Origin: Staphylothermus sp.
Lineage (GTDB): Archaea; Thermoproteota; Thermoprotei_A; Sulfolobales; Desulfurococcaceae
DNA length: 5,420 nucleotides
Direction of reading: 5' to 3'
Assembly (NCBI GenBank): GCA_021159785.1
Contig: JAGHDU010000014.1
Location: forward strand, 1 to 5,420
In this document: positions 5,189-5,420 of the stretch, in pieces
Numbering within the stretch: position 1 is the first letter of the stretch
How the letters are laid out: each line of letters starts with the position of its first letter
Translations under genes and position numbers: made by a program
The notes under the pieces: model-generated
The model's input: the letters and a program-made list of their open reading frames with translations, nothing else
Database searches by the model: none
What the model was told of the DNA's origin: nothing

Positions 5189-5420
5189 GTGGCATCATTC
5201 ATTAGAGTATGGCCCGGAAGAAATAGGGGTAGAACTACAGAGTTTGATTTATCCAGCTTAATGTTTATTTTAGAGGCTTTCTTTGGTGGTTTCTATGTAG
5301 CTATTACTCGTGGTATAACTCCTATCTTCCTAGTTACAATTGGTTATGATGTTAAAGATTTAATGTTACTCAATGGACTAGGAAGTTTATTCGCATTATT
5401 ACTCATTATAGTGATATATC
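5189..5420 (+). CDS. Major facilitator superfamily permease, N-terminal part
   Basis: Only the first 77 residues are present; the gene runs off the right edge. The translation begins MASFIRVWPGRNRGRTTEFD, a basic cytoplasmic leader. The first membrane helix follows (LMFILEAFFGGFYVAI, 24-39), then TRGITPIFLVTIGYDVKDLM (40-59), and the start of the second helix (LLNGLGSLFALLLIIVIY, 60-77). The pattern of a helix, then R-x-x-x-P-I-F-L, a short G-Y-x-V-K-D loop and a small-residue-rich second helix is typical of archaeal MFS transporters; the substrate cannot be inferred. GTG 5189 is preferred because GGGAG lies 8 bases upstream, an in-frame TAG at 5174 limits extension, and a TATA box fits. An alternative ATG at 5261 would start within helix 1, with almost no cytoplasmic leader and no ribosome site. 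Confidence 0.75.
   Translation, partial: MASFIRVWPGRNRGRTTEFDLSSLMFILEAFFGGFYVAITRGITPIFLVTIGYDVKDLMLLNGLGSLFALLLIIVIY

Noticed and set aside
5040..5261. 73-codon frame ending with TAA overlapping an ATG at 5261 (TAATG), which might suggest translational coupling to the permease
   Set aside because: There is no ribosome site or family resemblance, and the permease frame already extends upstream to a GTG with a good Shine-Dalgarno and TATA box, making this frame redundant.

Overview
The window looks like chromosomal DNA from a hyperthermophilic crenarchaeote. It is AT-rich, uses ATA and AGA/AGG codons heavily, has archaeal TATA boxes about 25 bases upstream of likely transcript starts, and has Shine-Dalgarno motifs of the GGTG/GAGG/GGGAG type. 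The single-OB-fold SSB is a crenarchaeal type. A Staphylothermus-like member of the Desulfurococcales fits, but that genus guess is inference from composition and gene style. No mobile element, CRISPR array, tRNA or rRNA gene was seen.

Layout. (1) 32-589, +: a small membrane-anchored protein of unknown function whose 3' end overlaps its convergent neighbour by 47 bp. (2) 3028-543, -: a two-gene operon encoding a RavA/MoxR-family AAA+ ATPase followed 17 bases later by a ViaA/CoxE-like von Willebrand A protein, with its own TATA box and Shine-Dalgarno. (3) 3029-3218: a short intergenic stretch that may hold a C/D-box-like small RNA on the minus strand with its own TATA box. It also carries two copies of the 8-bp palindrome TCAGCTGA. 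(4) 3515-3219, -: a 98-residue protein I do not recognise. (5) 3516-3611: a divergent promoter region. (6) 3612-4109, +: a stand-alone GIY-YIG/DUF123 nuclease-fold protein. (7) 4153-4954, +: an apparent operon of a crenarchaeal single-stranded DNA-binding protein and a small PqqD-like protein. (8) 4955-5188: AT-rich intergenic DNA with a likely terminator and a promoter. (9) 5189-5420, +: the first 77 codons of a major facilitator superfamily permease, cut by the window edge.

How the genes work together. The AAA+/VWA pair very probably forms a chaperone-like or metal-insertion-like remodelling machine, as in other MoxR-VWA pairs; its client is not evident. The DUF123 protein and the SSB sit side by side and both suggest nucleic-acid processing, but the SSB gene has its own promoter. 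The PqqD-like protein has no radical-SAM, peptide-precursor or other RiPP partner in view, which makes its tight linkage to SSB the most curious functional association here. The strongest leads are the orphan PqqD-like protein with SSB, the candidate small RNA, and the archaeal RavA-ViaA-like pair. Nothing in the window amounts to a demonstrably new system.
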